Shown: positions 17,870 through 26,123 of the stretch, piece after piece
Position numbering within the stretch: position 1 is the first letter of the stretch
How the letters are laid out: the number at the start of each line of letters is the position of its first letter
Assembly: GCF_020595095.1 (NCBI RefSeq)
Contig: NZ_JAJDOP010000001.1
Coordinates: 682,001-746,000 of the forward strand
DNA: 64,000 bases
Direction: 5' to 3'
DNA from: Microvirga rosea
GTDB lineage: Bacteria > Pseudomonadota > Alphaproteobacteria > Rhizobiales > Beijerinckiaceae
The notes under the pieces: generated by a model
Databases searched by the model: none
Told to the model about the DNA's origin: nothing
What the model saw: only the letters and a program-made list of their open reading frames with translations
Made by a program: the position numbers and the translations under genes

Positions 17870-18859
17870 ATGATCAGGATCGCCGTTCTGGGCGCGGGCC
17901 GCATCGGCCGCATTCATGGCCGTAACGCCGCTAACAATCCGGATGCCCGCCTCGTGGCGGTGGCGGATCCTCACGCGCCCTCCGCGCAGGAACTTGCGGC
18001 AGCGACAGGCGCCGAAGTTTCGTCTCTCGATACGATCGTCGAGCGGTCCGATGTGGACGCCATCCTCATCTGCACCCCGACGACCACGCATGCGGATCTC
18101 ATCGAGCGCGGGGCTCGGGCCGGGAAGGCCGTGTTCTGCGAAAAGCCGGTCGATCTCTCGAGCGACCGGATCGAGGCCTGCCTCGCGACCGTCGAGAAGG
18201 CCGGCACGCCGTTGATGATCGGCTTCAACCGCCGGTTCGATCCGAATTTCGCCAGCCTTCGCCGCCGTCTCGCCGATGGAGAGGCCGGAGAGGTCGAGCT
18301 GGTGACGATTCTCTCCCGCGATCCTGGACCGCCCCCCGTCAGCTACATCGCGACCTCGGGCGGCCTCTTCCGCGACATGATGATTCACGATCTCGACATG
18401 GCACGGTTCCTCCTGTTGGGAGACGAACCGGTCGAGGTCCATGCGGTCGGGTCCTCCCTTGTGGATCCCGCCATCGGCCAGGCCGGAGATGTGGATACGG
18501 CAGCGGTGATGCTGAAGACCGCGAAGGGCCGTATCGTCCAGATCTCCAACTCCCGACGCGCAACCTACGGCTACGATCAGCGCATCGAAGTGCACGGCTC
18601 GAAGGGAATGCTCCGCGCCGGGAACATCCATCGCACCACGGTGGAATTCGCGAATGCCACCGGCATCACGGCGGATCCCGTGCAGGATTTCTTCCTGGAA
18701 CGTTATGCCGACGCCTATCGGGCGGAGCTCGATACCTTCCTGTCGTCCATCAAGAAGGGCACGGCCTGCGATCCGACCGGACACGACGGCCTGAAAGCGC
18801 AGCGCCTGGCGGACGCGGCGACGGAGTCGGCAAAGAGCGGAAAGCCGGTGCGGCTCTGA
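17870..18859 (+). CDS. iolG: Inositol 2-dehydrogenase
   Basis: A 329-aa Gfo/Idh/MocA-family NAD-dependent dehydrogenase that oxidises myo-inositol to 2-keto-myo-inositol, the first step of the pathway. The Rossmann motif GAGRIG is at residues 8-13. EKPVDL holds the conserved lysine, and the HDLDMARFLL stretch carries the catalytic Asp/His of this family. I chose the ATG at 17870 because the upstream extension has no family character and GGGGA lies five bases before it. The gene is divergent from iolCDEB across a 145-bp region with two IolR-type palindromes. Confidence 0.93.
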   Translation: MIRIAVLGAGRIGRIHGRNAANNPDARLVAVADPHAPSAQELAAATGAEVSSLDTIVERSDVDAILICTPTTTHADLIERGARAGKAVFCEKPVDLSSDRIEACLATVEKAGTPLMIGFNRRFDPNFASLRRRLADGEAGEVELVTILSRDPGPPPVSYIATSGGLFRDMMIHDLDMARFLLLGDEPVEVHAVGSSLVDPAIGQAGDVDTAAVMLKTAKGRIVQISNSRRATYGYDQRIEVHGSKGMLRAGNIHRTTVEFANATGITADPVQDFFLERYADAYRAELDTFLSSIKKGTACDPTGHDGLKAQRLADAATESAKSGKPVRL

Positions 18860-18898
18860 CGAAACGCTTTTTCGCCAAAGCTGCCATTGCGTGATGAT

Positions 18899-18918
18899 CG
18901 GCCGGGCTTACCCGGCCG
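18899..18918. terminator. Bidirectional terminator between iolG and iolR
   Basis: CGGCCGGG, loop CTTA, CCCGGCCG form a perfect 8-bp stem between the convergent stops of iolG (18859) and iolR (18944). The flanks GAT and TTATC add weak pairing. T-tracts are short. Confidence 0.6.
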
Positions 18919-18943
18919 TTATCATGACGGCGGTTGTCTTCCC

Positions 18944-19792
18944 TTAGGTTTCCGCGCGCTTTTCCGCGACCGCGACCACAAGCGCCATGGCCAGGGCAAA
19001 GGATGCCGAGAGGGAGCGGAAAGCCCCGAAGTCCGCTTCGGCGATCTCTAGCCAGACATCCGCGCTGCTGACCAGGGGCGAGAAGGGCGAGTCGGTGACG
19101 GCAACCACGGGAATGTTGCGCCGTGCCGCAGTGGCGGCCAAATCGATCGTGATCGGTGCATAAGGGGTGAAGCTGATGGCCAGGACCGCATCCCTCTCGT
19201 GCGCGGTCGCCAGCTGCTCCGGACCAAGCTGCGCGATATGGTCGATCAGCATCGACCGCACCCCGAGCTTGCCGAACGCATAGGCGCAGTAAGCCGAAAC
19301 CGGAAACACCCGGCGCGCCCCGAGCAGGTAGATGGTGTCCGCGTTCGCGAGAGTTGTGACGGCGCGCGCGAATTCTTCCGGCCTTACCGAATTCCGCATG
19401 CGGTCGAGCGAGATGGCGGCTGCTTCCGCGAAGCCATCCAGGAGTGCCGTTGCGTGAACGTGCTGGCCCTCGGACGTGCGCAGCCCTTGCAGGCGCTCCC
19501 GATAATCCGGGAACCGTTCGCGCAGCCGGTCGCGAAAGATCTGTTGCAGATGGGAAAACCCATCGTAGCCGAGCCCCTTGGCGAAGCGGATCAGGGTCGA
19601 TGGCTGCACCCCCGCATGCTCCGCAATACCGGCCACGGTTCCGAACGCCATTTCCTCGGGATGCTCCAGGGCGAAGGCCGCCAGCTGCTTGAGGCGCTTG
19701 GGCAAACTCTCGCGGCGCTGAAGCAGGACGAGCTTCAGGCTCTCGAAGTCTTCGGGGACGACGTCCCGTGCCGCCTGAGAGGGGGCCTCCAT
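18944..19792 (-). CDS. iolR: RpiR family transcriptional regulator, probable IolR
   Basis: A 282-aa repressor. The N-terminal RpiR-type helix-turn-helix covers roughly residues 20-90 (for example MAFGTVAGIAEHAGVQPSTL and IRFAKGLGYDGF). A SIS sugar-phosphate-binding domain follows (YLLGARRVFPVSAYCAYA and VLAISFTPYAP). RpiR-type IolR represses inositol genes in rhizobia and responds to a pathway intermediate. I placed the start at MEAPSQ (19792), 11 bases after GGAGGA; a longer reading from 19891 would run across a likely operator. Its own promoter carries a GGAA-N6-TTCT palindrome at 19863-19878, so autoregulation is likely. Confidence 0.88.
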   Translation of the reverse strand: MEAPSQAARDVVPEDFESLKLVLLQRRESLPKRLKQLAAFALEHPEEMAFGTVAGIAEHAGVQPSTLIRFAKGLGYDGFSHLQQIFRDRLRERFPDYRERLQGLRTSEGQHVHATALLDGFAEAAAISLDRMRNSVRPEEFARAVTTLANADTIYLLGARRVFPVSAYCAYAFGKLGVRSMLIDHIAQLGPEQLATAHERDAVLAISFTPYAPITIDLAATAARRNIPVVAVTDSPFSPLVSSADVWLEIAEADFGAFRSLSASFALAMALVVAVAEKRAET

Positions 19793-19862
19793 GCTTCTTT
19801 TGATCCTCCGACGCCCTATCTCCACCAGGGCAGACGGGACCTTGACATCGATCTGCAACAAA

Positions 19863-19878
19863 TGGAATAAAAATTCTA
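19863..19878. promoter_or_regulatory. Candidate IolR operator 3 (TGGAA-N6-TTCTA)
   Basis: TGGAATAAAAATTCTA has the same arms as operator 1 (TGGAA...TTCTA). It lies between divergent iolR and the inositol ABC operon and could control both. Confidence 0.65.
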
Positions 19879-20077
19879 CAAGAAATAACAAAAGGTTTGG
19901 TCGTTCTGTTTTGACGATCCGACTGGCAGAGGAAACGCCGCGCTTTCAGCCAATTCGATGATGGGATTGGCTGCCAACCTTCTGCGGAACTCCATCGCGC
20001 GGCGGTCAAGCCGTACCGACATCGCCGGACCGGTCCTCGGTCGCGATGAACAACGAGACCCTTTGGGAGGGACACCT

Positions 20078-21019
20078 ATGAAATCCTTTATTACCGGTCT
20101 TGCTGCCGCAGCAGCCTTGACCCTTGCCGCCGCCGCGCCCGTCGCGGCCCAGCAGAACAGCCGCATCATCGTGGTGAGCCACGGCCAAGCGAACGATCCC
20201 TTCTGGTCGGTGGTCAAGAATGGCGTGACCGCGGCCGGCCAGGACATGAAGGTGCAGGTGGACTACCGCGCGCCGGAAACCTTCGACATGGTCGCCATGG
20301 CTCAGCTGATCGACGCCGCCGTCAATCAGAAGCCCGCCGGTTTGATTGTGTCGATCCCGGATGCTTCGGCCCTCGGCCCATCGATTCAAAAGGCGGTGGC
20401 CGCGGGAATTCCGGTCATCTCGATGAATTCGGGATCGGACGTGTCCAAGAAACTCGGGGCTCTCCTCCATGTGGGGCAGGACGAGCTGGATGCCGGCAAG
20501 GCCGCCGGCGCGAAACTCAAGGAGATGGGCGGCAAAGTCGGCCTTTGCGTCAACCACGAGGTCGGTAACGTTTCCCTCGATCTTCGCTGCAAGGGCTTCG
20601 GCGAGGGCTTCGGCGGCAAGGTGACGGTGCTTCCGGTCTCCAACGATCCGTCCGACATCCGCGCAAAGGTCAAGGCTGCACTCGCGTCCGATACGTCGAT
20701 CGACACCATCATGGCACTGGGTGCGCCGCTCTCCGGAGAGCCGACGGTCGCTGCCGTGAAGGAGGCCGGTAAAACCGGCTCCGTGAAGATCGCCTCGTTC
20801 GATCTCTCCGCCAATTTCCTGAAGGCGGTGTCCGCAGGCGAAGCAGCGTTTGCCATCGACCAGCAGCAGTACCTGCAGGGCTATCTTCCCGTCACCTTCC
20901 TGGCGCTCAATGCGAAATATGGCCTCATCCCCGGCGGGGACGTGCCCTCGGGCCCGAACCTGATCACCAAGGACAAGGCCGCGCAGGTGGTCGAGCTGTC
21001 GGCCAAGGGCATCCGTTAA
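20078..21019 (+). CDS. ibpA: Inositol/sugar ABC transporter substrate-binding protein
   Basis: A 313-aa periplasmic binding protein of the CUT2 (ribose/RbsB-like) class. The Sec signal is MKSFITGLAAAAALTLAAAA with cleavage near VAA-QQ. The mature protein begins SRIIVVSHGQANDPFWSVVK, typical of peripla_BP_4 proteins. GGGAGG is eight bases before the ATG at 20078. Being within the iol cluster and followed by IatP and IatA-like genes, it is most likely the myo-inositol receptor (IbpA in Caulobacter). A strong terminator-like hairpin with a T-tract follows it, which should make it more abundant than the permease. Confidence 0.88.
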   Translation: MKSFITGLAAAAALTLAAAAPVAAQQNSRIIVVSHGQANDPFWSVVKNGVTAAGQDMKVQVDYRAPETFDMVAMAQLIDAAVNQKPAGLIVSIPDASALGPSIQKAVAAGIPVISMNSGSDVSKKLGALLHVGQDELDAGKAAGAKLKEMGGKVGLCVNHEVGNVSLDLRCKGFGEGFGGKVTVLPVSNDPSDIRAKVKAALASDTSIDTIMALGAPLSGEPTVAAVKEAGKTGSVKIASFDLSANFLKAVSAGEAAFAIDQQQYLQGYLPVTFLALNAKYGLIPGGDVPSGPNLITKDKAAQVVELSAKGIR

Positions 21020-21030
21020 CTCAAAGCCAA

Positions 21031-21067
21031 AAGCCCACGGCCCCCACGGGCCGTGGGCTTCTTTTTC
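21031..21067 (+). terminator. Strong intrinsic terminator/attenuator after ibpA
   Basis: AAGCCCACGGCCC (21031-21043), loop CCAC, then GGGCCGTGGGCTT (21048-21060) form a perfect 13-bp stem followed by CTTTTTC. This is the best intrinsic terminator in the window and lies inside the ABC operon, so partial read-through to iatP is expected. Confidence 0.85.
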
Positions 21068-21094
21068 TTGAAAAGAGTTTGAAGGGAGGTTTCC

Positions 21095-22246
21095 ATGACG
21101 GACGTCAGCCATTCGACTGCGCCAGCAGGGCCCGTTCCTCCCGGGCCGGCAGTGAAGCCCTCTCAGGACGAGCGCCTGAAGGAAGTCTCCGTCCTGACAA
21201 AGATCATGCGCCGGCCCGAACTCGGCGCGCTGGCAGGCTTGGTGCTGGTCACGATCTTCTTTCTCTCCACCGCCGATTCATCGATGTTCACCCTCGCGGG
21301 GGTCATGAACATCCTGGCTCCCGCGTCACAGCTGGGAATCCTGGCGATTGCGGCCGCTTTGCTGATGATCGGCGGCGAGTTCGACCTCTCGATCGGTTCG
21401 ATGGTGGCCTTCGCGGGATTGATTTTCGGTTCGTTTCTGACCCTGACGGGGTGGCCGCTGCTCCTTGCCATTGCGGCGACCTTCGTGGTGGCGGCCCTGC
21501 TGGGGGGGCTCAACGGGCAGCTCGTGATCCGGACAAAACTGCCGTCGTTCATCGTGACGCTGGCGTTCCTGTTCATCCTGCGGGGCCTGTCCCTCGTCGG
21601 GCTGAAATGGGCGACCGGCGGGTCGACGCAGATGCGCGGCATCGGCGAGAGCGCGGGCGAGGGTTTCGTGCGGGAGATCTTCTCCGGAAACGCGCTTGAA
21701 TCTCTCTTCAGCTGGCTGGCCGCCCACGACATCATCGGGAAGTTCCCCAACGGAATGCCGACCGTGACGGGCGTTCCTGTCTCCATCGTGTGGTTCGTGC
21801 TCTTTGCCCTCGTTGCCACGTGGATTCTTCTACGCACACGCGCCGGCAACTGGATCTTCGCGGCGGGAGGCGATCCGAATGCCGCCCGCAATTCCGGCGT
21901 GCCCGTCGACCGGGTCAAGACGGGCCTGTTCATGCTGACCGCCTGCGCGGCTGCGCTCGTTGCCGTCCTGACCGTGCTCGACGCCGGTTCGACTGATTCC
22001 CGGCGCGGCTTTCAAAAGGAATTCGAAGCCATCATCGCGGCGGTGATCGGAGGCTGTTTGCTGACCGGCGGCTACGGGTCCGCGATCGGTGCCTTCTTCG
22101 GCGCCATCATCTTCGGGATGGTGTCGATCGGCCTCACCTATACGCGCTTCGATTCCGACTGGTTCCAGGTCTTCCTGGGGGCCATGCTGCTGTTGGCCGT
22201 GCTGTTCAACAATTTCATCCGCCGCAAGGTCACGGGAGAGCGCTGA
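21095..22246 (+). CDS. iatP: Inositol/sugar ABC transporter permease
   Basis: A 383-aa inner-membrane CUT2-type permease (BPD_transp_2). Eight to ten hydrophobic helices are visible, with the family motif [16 protein letters not shown] and the later [10 protein letters not shown] stretch. It has a hydrophilic N-terminal extension of about 45 residues. GGGAGG precedes the ATG. The stop overlaps the ATPase start by one base. It forms the membrane channel for the ligand bound by the protein encoded upstream. Confidence 0.9.
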   Translation: MTDVSHSTAPAGPVPPGPAVKPSQDERLKEVSVLTKIMRRPELGALAGLVLVTIFFLSTADSSMFTLAGVMNILAPASQLGILAIAAALLMIGGEFDLSIGSMVAFAGLIFGSFLTLTGWPLLLAIAATFVVAALLGGLNGQLVIRTKLPSFIVTLAFLFILRGLSLVGLKWATGGSTQMRGIGESAGEGFVREIFSGNALESLFSWLAAHDIIGKFPNGMPTVTGVPVSIVWFVLFALVATWILLRTRAGNWIFAAGGDPNAARNSGVPVDRVKTGLFMLTACAAALVAVLTVLDAGSTDSRRGFQKEFEAIIAAVIGGCLLTGGYGSAIGAFFGAIIFGMVSIGLTYTRFDSDWFQVFLGAMLLLAVLFNNFIRRKVTGER

Positions 22247-23031
22247 TGGCTACCAATGCGCCGCTCATCGAAATCCGCAGCCTCGTCAAGCATTTCGGCT
22301 CGGTCATCGCGCTCTCGGGCGTGTCGCTGTCCGTTCATCGCGGGGAGGTGATGTGCCTGCTTGGCGACAACGGTGCGGGCAAGTCAACGCTCATCAAGAC
22401 CCTGTCCGGTGTTCACAAGCCGACGTCGGGCGACTTCCTGGTGGAAGGCCAGCCCGTGACCTTTGCGAGCCCGCGCGATGCCCTCGATGCGGGGATCGCC
22501 ACGGTCTACCAGGATCTCGCCATGATCCCGCTCATGTCGGTGACGCGCAATTTCTTCATGGGCCGTGAGCCGATCAAGGGTGTCTGGCCGTTCCGCTATG
22601 TGGATTTCGATCATTGCGATACGGTCACCCGTGAAGAGATGCACAAGATCGGCATCGACGTCCGCGACCCCAATCAGGCGGTCGGCACGCTTTCCGGCGG
22701 CGAGCGTCAATGCGTGGCCATCGCCCGCGCGGTCTATTTCGGCGCGAAGGTGCTGATCCTCGACGAGCCGACCTCGGCGCTTGGCGTCGCGCAGACCTCG
22801 ATGGTGCTGAAATACATCCACCAGGTGCGCCAGAAAGGTCTCGGCGTCATCTTCATCACGCACAACGTGCGCCACGCCTACGCGGTGGGCGATCGGTTCA
22901 CCGTGCTCAATCGCGGCAAGACGCTGGGCACCTACACGAAATCCGAAATCCAGATCGACGAGCTGCAGAACCTCATGGCCGGCGGCAAGGAATTGCAGGC
23001 CGTGTCGGAAGAGCTGGGTGGAATGGTGTGA
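22246..23031 (+). CDS. iatA: Inositol/sugar ABC transporter ATP-binding protein, single domain
   Basis: A 261-aa ATPase. Walker A GDNGAGKS is at residues 40-47, followed by a VYQDLAM Q-loop, the signature LSGGERQ and Walker [11 protein letters not shown]. Most CUT2 ATPases (RbsA, Caulobacter IatA) are about 500 aa with two fused ATPase domains; this one has a single domain and so should work as a homodimer. It overlaps the permease stop by one base and is followed one base later by a Gfo/Idh/MocA gene, all likely one transcript. Confidence 0.88.
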   Translation: MATNAPLIEIRSLVKHFGSVIALSGVSLSVHRGEVMCLLGDNGAGKSTLIKTLSGVHKPTSGDFLVEGQPVTFASPRDALDAGIATVYQDLAMIPLMSVTRNFFMGREPIKGVWPFRYVDFDHCDTVTREEMHKIGIDVRDPNQAVGTLSGGERQCVAIARAVYFGAKVLILDEPTSALGVAQTSMVLKYIHQVRQKGLGVIFITHNVRHAYAVGDRFTVLNRGKTLGTYTKSEIQIDELQNLMAGGKELQAVSEELGGMV

Positions 23032-23032
23032 A

Positions 23033-24154
23033 ATGAAGGCACTCGGCATCGGCCTCATCGGAACCGGCTACATGGGCAAATGCCACGCATTGGCCTGGAA
23101 CGCCGTCGCGCCCGTTTTCGGCGACGTGCTCCGGCCGCGCCTCGCGGTTCTCGCGGAAGCCTCAGAAGCGCTTGCCGAACGCAAGGCTCAGGAGCTGGGC
23201 TTCGAGAGATCCACGGGCGATTGGCGCTCGCTCGTCAGCGATCCCACGGTCGATGTGGTGTCCATCACAACGCCGAATGCCTTTCACCCCGACATGGCCA
23301 TTGCGGCCCTGGAAGCGGGCAAGCACGTCTGGTGCGAGAAGCCCATGGCCACCAGGCTCGTCGATGCGGAGCGCATGCTCGCCGCAGCGCGTGCGTCGGG
23401 CAGGGTCGCGGTCCTGGGCTACAACTATATCCAGAATCCGATCATTCGCTTGATCCGCCGCATCCTGGAGGAGGGGCAGATCGGCGAGGTGAACCATGTC
23501 CGCCTGGAAATGGACGAGGACTTCATGGCGAACCCGGAAGACCTCTTCTATTGGAAAAGCGAGGCTTCCTCGGGCCACGGCGCGCTTGACGATTTCGGCG
23601 TTCACCCCCTGAGCCTGGTTTGGACGCTCCTCGGCGGCGTCAAGCGTGTTTGCGGCCACATGGCCAAGCCCTATGCGGACCGACCGGCGAGGGAGGGCGG
23701 ACGCCGGGACGTCGAAACCTGTGATATCGCAACAGTGCTGATGGAGCTCGAGAACGGCGCATCGGGCGTGATGGCTCTCAATCGTTCCGCCTGGGGGCGC
23801 AAGGGCCGTATCGTGCTCCAGCTCTTCGGCTCCAAGGGCACCGTCGCGTATGATCAGGAGCGCATGAACGAGGTGCAGCTCTACACCGCCGAGGGCGAGA
23901 GGGAGACACAAGGCTTCCGCACGATTCTCGCCGGGCCGCAACACGCGCCTTACGACACGTTCATCCCCGCGCCGGGTCATGGCCTCGGCTTCAACGATCT
24001 CAAGATCATCGAATGTCGCGAGCTGATGCGGCGCATTGCGGGCGAGGGAGCGCATCTCATCGATTTCGAGGACGGCATCCGCATCGAGCGAACGGTCGAC
24101 GCGATGGCGAAGAGCGCGCATGAGGGGCGGTGGGTCGAGGTCTATTCGGGATGA
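23033..24154 (+). CDS. Gfo/Idh/MocA family oxidoreductase, second inositol dehydrogenase candidate
   Basis: A 373-aa NAD(P)-dependent dehydrogenase. GLIGTGYMG at residues 7-15 is the cofactor loop; WCEKPMA and DDFGVHPL hold the conserved Lys, Asp and His. The start was placed at MKALGIG, one base after the ATPase stop. It is longer and different from IolG. In an inositol transport operon, a role on another inositol isomer (scyllo- or D-chiro-inositol) or a keto-inositol is plausible. The exact substrate cannot be assigned. Confidence 0.82.
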   Translation: MKALGIGLIGTGYMGKCHALAWNAVAPVFGDVLRPRLAVLAEASEALAERKAQELGFERSTGDWRSLVSDPTVDVVSITTPNAFHPDMAIAALEAGKHVWCEKPMATRLVDAERMLAAARASGRVAVLGYNYIQNPIIRLIRRILEEGQIGEVNHVRLEMDEDFMANPEDLFYWKSEASSGHGALDDFGVHPLSLVWTLLGGVKRVCGHMAKPYADRPAREGGRRDVETCDIATVLMELENGASGVMALNRSAWGRKGRIVLQLFGSKGTVAYDQERMNEVQLYTAEGERETQGFRTILAGPQHAPYDTFIPAPGHGLGFNDLKIIECRELMRRIAGEGAHLIDFEDGIRIERTVDAMAKSAHEGRWVEVYSG

Positions 24155-24166
24155 ATATCCTACCGT

Positions 24167-24310
24167 TGTCATTCCGGGGCCGCGCAGCGGAGCCCGGAAC
24201 CCATAACCGCTAGCGGGGCAGAAAAGGGAGCGGCAGTCGGTGCGGTTTCTCTTGGATCGTCAGTGTTTATGGGTTCCGGGCCCGGCCCTTTGGGCCGTCC
24301 CGGAATGACG
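24167..24310. repeat. Rhizobiales-style palindromic repeat
   Basis: A 144-bp imperfect palindrome between convergent genes. The outer arms TGTCATTCCGGG (24167-24178) and CCCGGAATGACG (24299-24310) are inverted copies, and inner arms CCCGGAACCCATAA and TTATGGGTTCCGGG extend the symmetry. Elements with this ATTCCGGG...GGGTTCCGGG character are scattered through many Rhizobiales genomes. It may also end transcription of both flanking genes. Confidence 0.75.
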
Positions 24311-24320
24311 GGCGTGTGTT

Positions 24321-26123
24321 CTAACCTACATGCGCCATGAGCACTTCAAGAAATGCATCGGCGTAGCGATCGAGCTTGGCCTGACCCACCCCATGGACTT
24401 CCCCGAATGTGCGGGCTGAACGCGGCTTCTTGGCCACCATGTCAATGAGGCTGCGATCCGAGAAGATCACGTAGGCGGGAACGCCTTCTTCCTTCGCAAG
24501 GCGGGTGCGCAGCGCCTTGAGTTCGAGAAGCAGCGGATCGTCCGAGGGCACCACGGATTCCGCTTCCATGCGCGAGCGGCGGCGGCGGCGGTCGGCCGGC
24601 TTCATGAGAACGTCCGAGCGCAGCTCGATTCGCTCCTGACCCTTGAGCACCGCGATCCCTTTGTCGGTGAGCGTCCAGCGGCCGTATTCCGCAAGCTCCA
24701 GGCTCACAAGCCCTGCCGCGTAGATCTGGCGCAACAGGGAGCGCCACTCGGTCTTGGAGCGATCCGCTCCGACCCCGAAGGTCTTGAGTTGCCCGTGGCC
24801 GAAGCGACGAACCGCATCGGTTTCTTCGCCGACCAGGATGTTGATCAGATGCTCCGTGCCGAAACGCTCACCGGTTCGCACAATGGCGGAAAGCAGCTTC
24901 TGCGCCTCGACCGTACCGTCGAACGACATCACGCCGTCGATACAAAGGTCGCAGTTGCCGCAAGGCTCCGTGCTTTCGCCGAAATAGGCGAGCAGCGTCT
25001 GACGGCGGCAATGCGGCGCCTCGCACAGGGCCACGAGCGCATTGAGACGCTGGCGTTCAACCCGCTTCTGCTCGTCGGACGATTCGCTCTCCTCGATCTG
25101 GAGGCGGCGCAGACGCATGTCGTCGAGACCGTAGAGCGTGAGGGTGTCGGCGGCCGCCCCGTCGCGGCCGGCGCGGCCGATTTCCTGGTAATAGGCCTCG
25201 ATGGATTTCGGTAGGGCCGCATGCGCGACGAAGCGCACATCCGGTTTGTCGATCCCCATACCGAAGGCCACCGTCGCCACCATGACGATCCCATCCTCCT
25301 GAAGGAAGATGTCCTGGTTCTTGGCGCGCTCCCCCTGCGCCATGCCCGCATGGTAGGGGAGGGCGCGGTAGCCTGCCTGGGAGAGGGAATCGGCCAGGCG
25401 TTCCGTTGCATCCCGCGACGAGCAATAGACGATCCCGCTCTCGTGGCGATGCTTGTCGAGAAAGGTGAAAAGCTGGCGCTTGGTGTTCTCTTTCGCCTGC
25501 ATGGCAAGGCGTAGGTTGGGCCGATCGAAACCATGGATGAACAGCCGCGGCTCCGCCTCGAACAGGCGATCCATGATATCGCCGCGCGTCGCGACATCGG
25601 CCGTCGCGGTCAGGGCGATTGTCTGGACACCGCCGAGGCGGCGACGCACCTCGCCGAGCATCGCATATTCCGGCCTGAAATCGTGCCCCCATTGCGAGAC
25701 GCAATGGGCTTCGTCGATCGCCAGAAGATTGACCCCGGCACGTGCCAGCCATTCGGTCGCGGCCGTGTTGGCGAGGCGCTCGGGCGAGGCATAAAGCAGG
25801 CGCATGCGCCCGTCCCGGATGGCGTCCGTCACGCGGCGGTTTTCTTCCGCATCGTTGGCCGAGTTCAGGCTTCCGGCCTCGATGCCGAAATGGCGCAGGG
25901 CCGCCACCTGGTCGCGCATGAGGGCGATCAGGGGCGAGACCACCAAGGTCAGACCTTCGCGCGCCAGGGTCGGAAGCTGGTAACACAGGGACTTGCCCGC
26001 CCCGGTCGGCATGACGGCCAAGACGTCCTCGCCCGCCAGCACGGCGCGCACGATCTCCTCCTGTCCTTCGCGGAAGGACGGGAATCCGAAGACGTCATGG
26101 AGAATCTGTTGCGGGTCGATCAC
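24321..26123 (-). CDS. recQ: ATP-dependent DNA helicase RecQ
   Basis: A 600-aa superfamily 2 helicase that unwinds DNA 3' to 5' in recombination and fork repair. Walker A PTGAGKS is near residue 42. It has the DEAHCVSQWGHDFRPEY motif, helicase C motifs, an RQC zinc cluster (PHCRR...PCGNCDLC), a winged helix, and a C-terminal HRDC domain. The GTG start at 26123 overlaps the preceding flavoprotein stop by four bases (GTGA), which decides the start and implies translational coupling. Confidence 0.95.
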   Translation of the reverse strand: MIDPQQILHDVFGFPSFREGQEEIVRAVLAGEDVLAVMPTGAGKSLCYQLPTLAREGLTLVVSPLIALMRDQVAALRHFGIEAGSLNSANDAEENRRVTDAIRDGRMRLLYASPERLANTAATEWLARAGVNLLAIDEAHCVSQWGHDFRPEYAMLGEVRRRLGGVQTIALTATADVATRGDIMDRLFEAEPRLFIHGFDRPNLRLAMQAKENTKRQLFTFLDKHRHESGIVYCSSRDATERLADSLSQAGYRALPYHAGMAQGERAKNQDIFLQEDGIVMVATVAFGMGIDKPDVRFVAHAALPKSIEAYYQEIGRAGRDGAAADTLTLYGLDDMRLRRLQIEESESSDEQKRVERQRLNALVALCEAPHCRRQTLLAYFGESTEPCGNCDLCIDGVMSFDGTVEAQKLLSAIVRTGERFGTEHLINILVGEETDAVRRFGHGQLKTFGVGADRSKTEWRSLLRQIYAAGLVSLELAEYGRWTLTDKGIAVLKGQERIELRSDVLMKPADRRRRRSRMEAESVVPSDDPLLLELKALRTRLAKEEGVPAYVIFSDRSLIDMVAKKPRSARTFGEVHGVGQAKLDRYADAFLEVLMAHVG

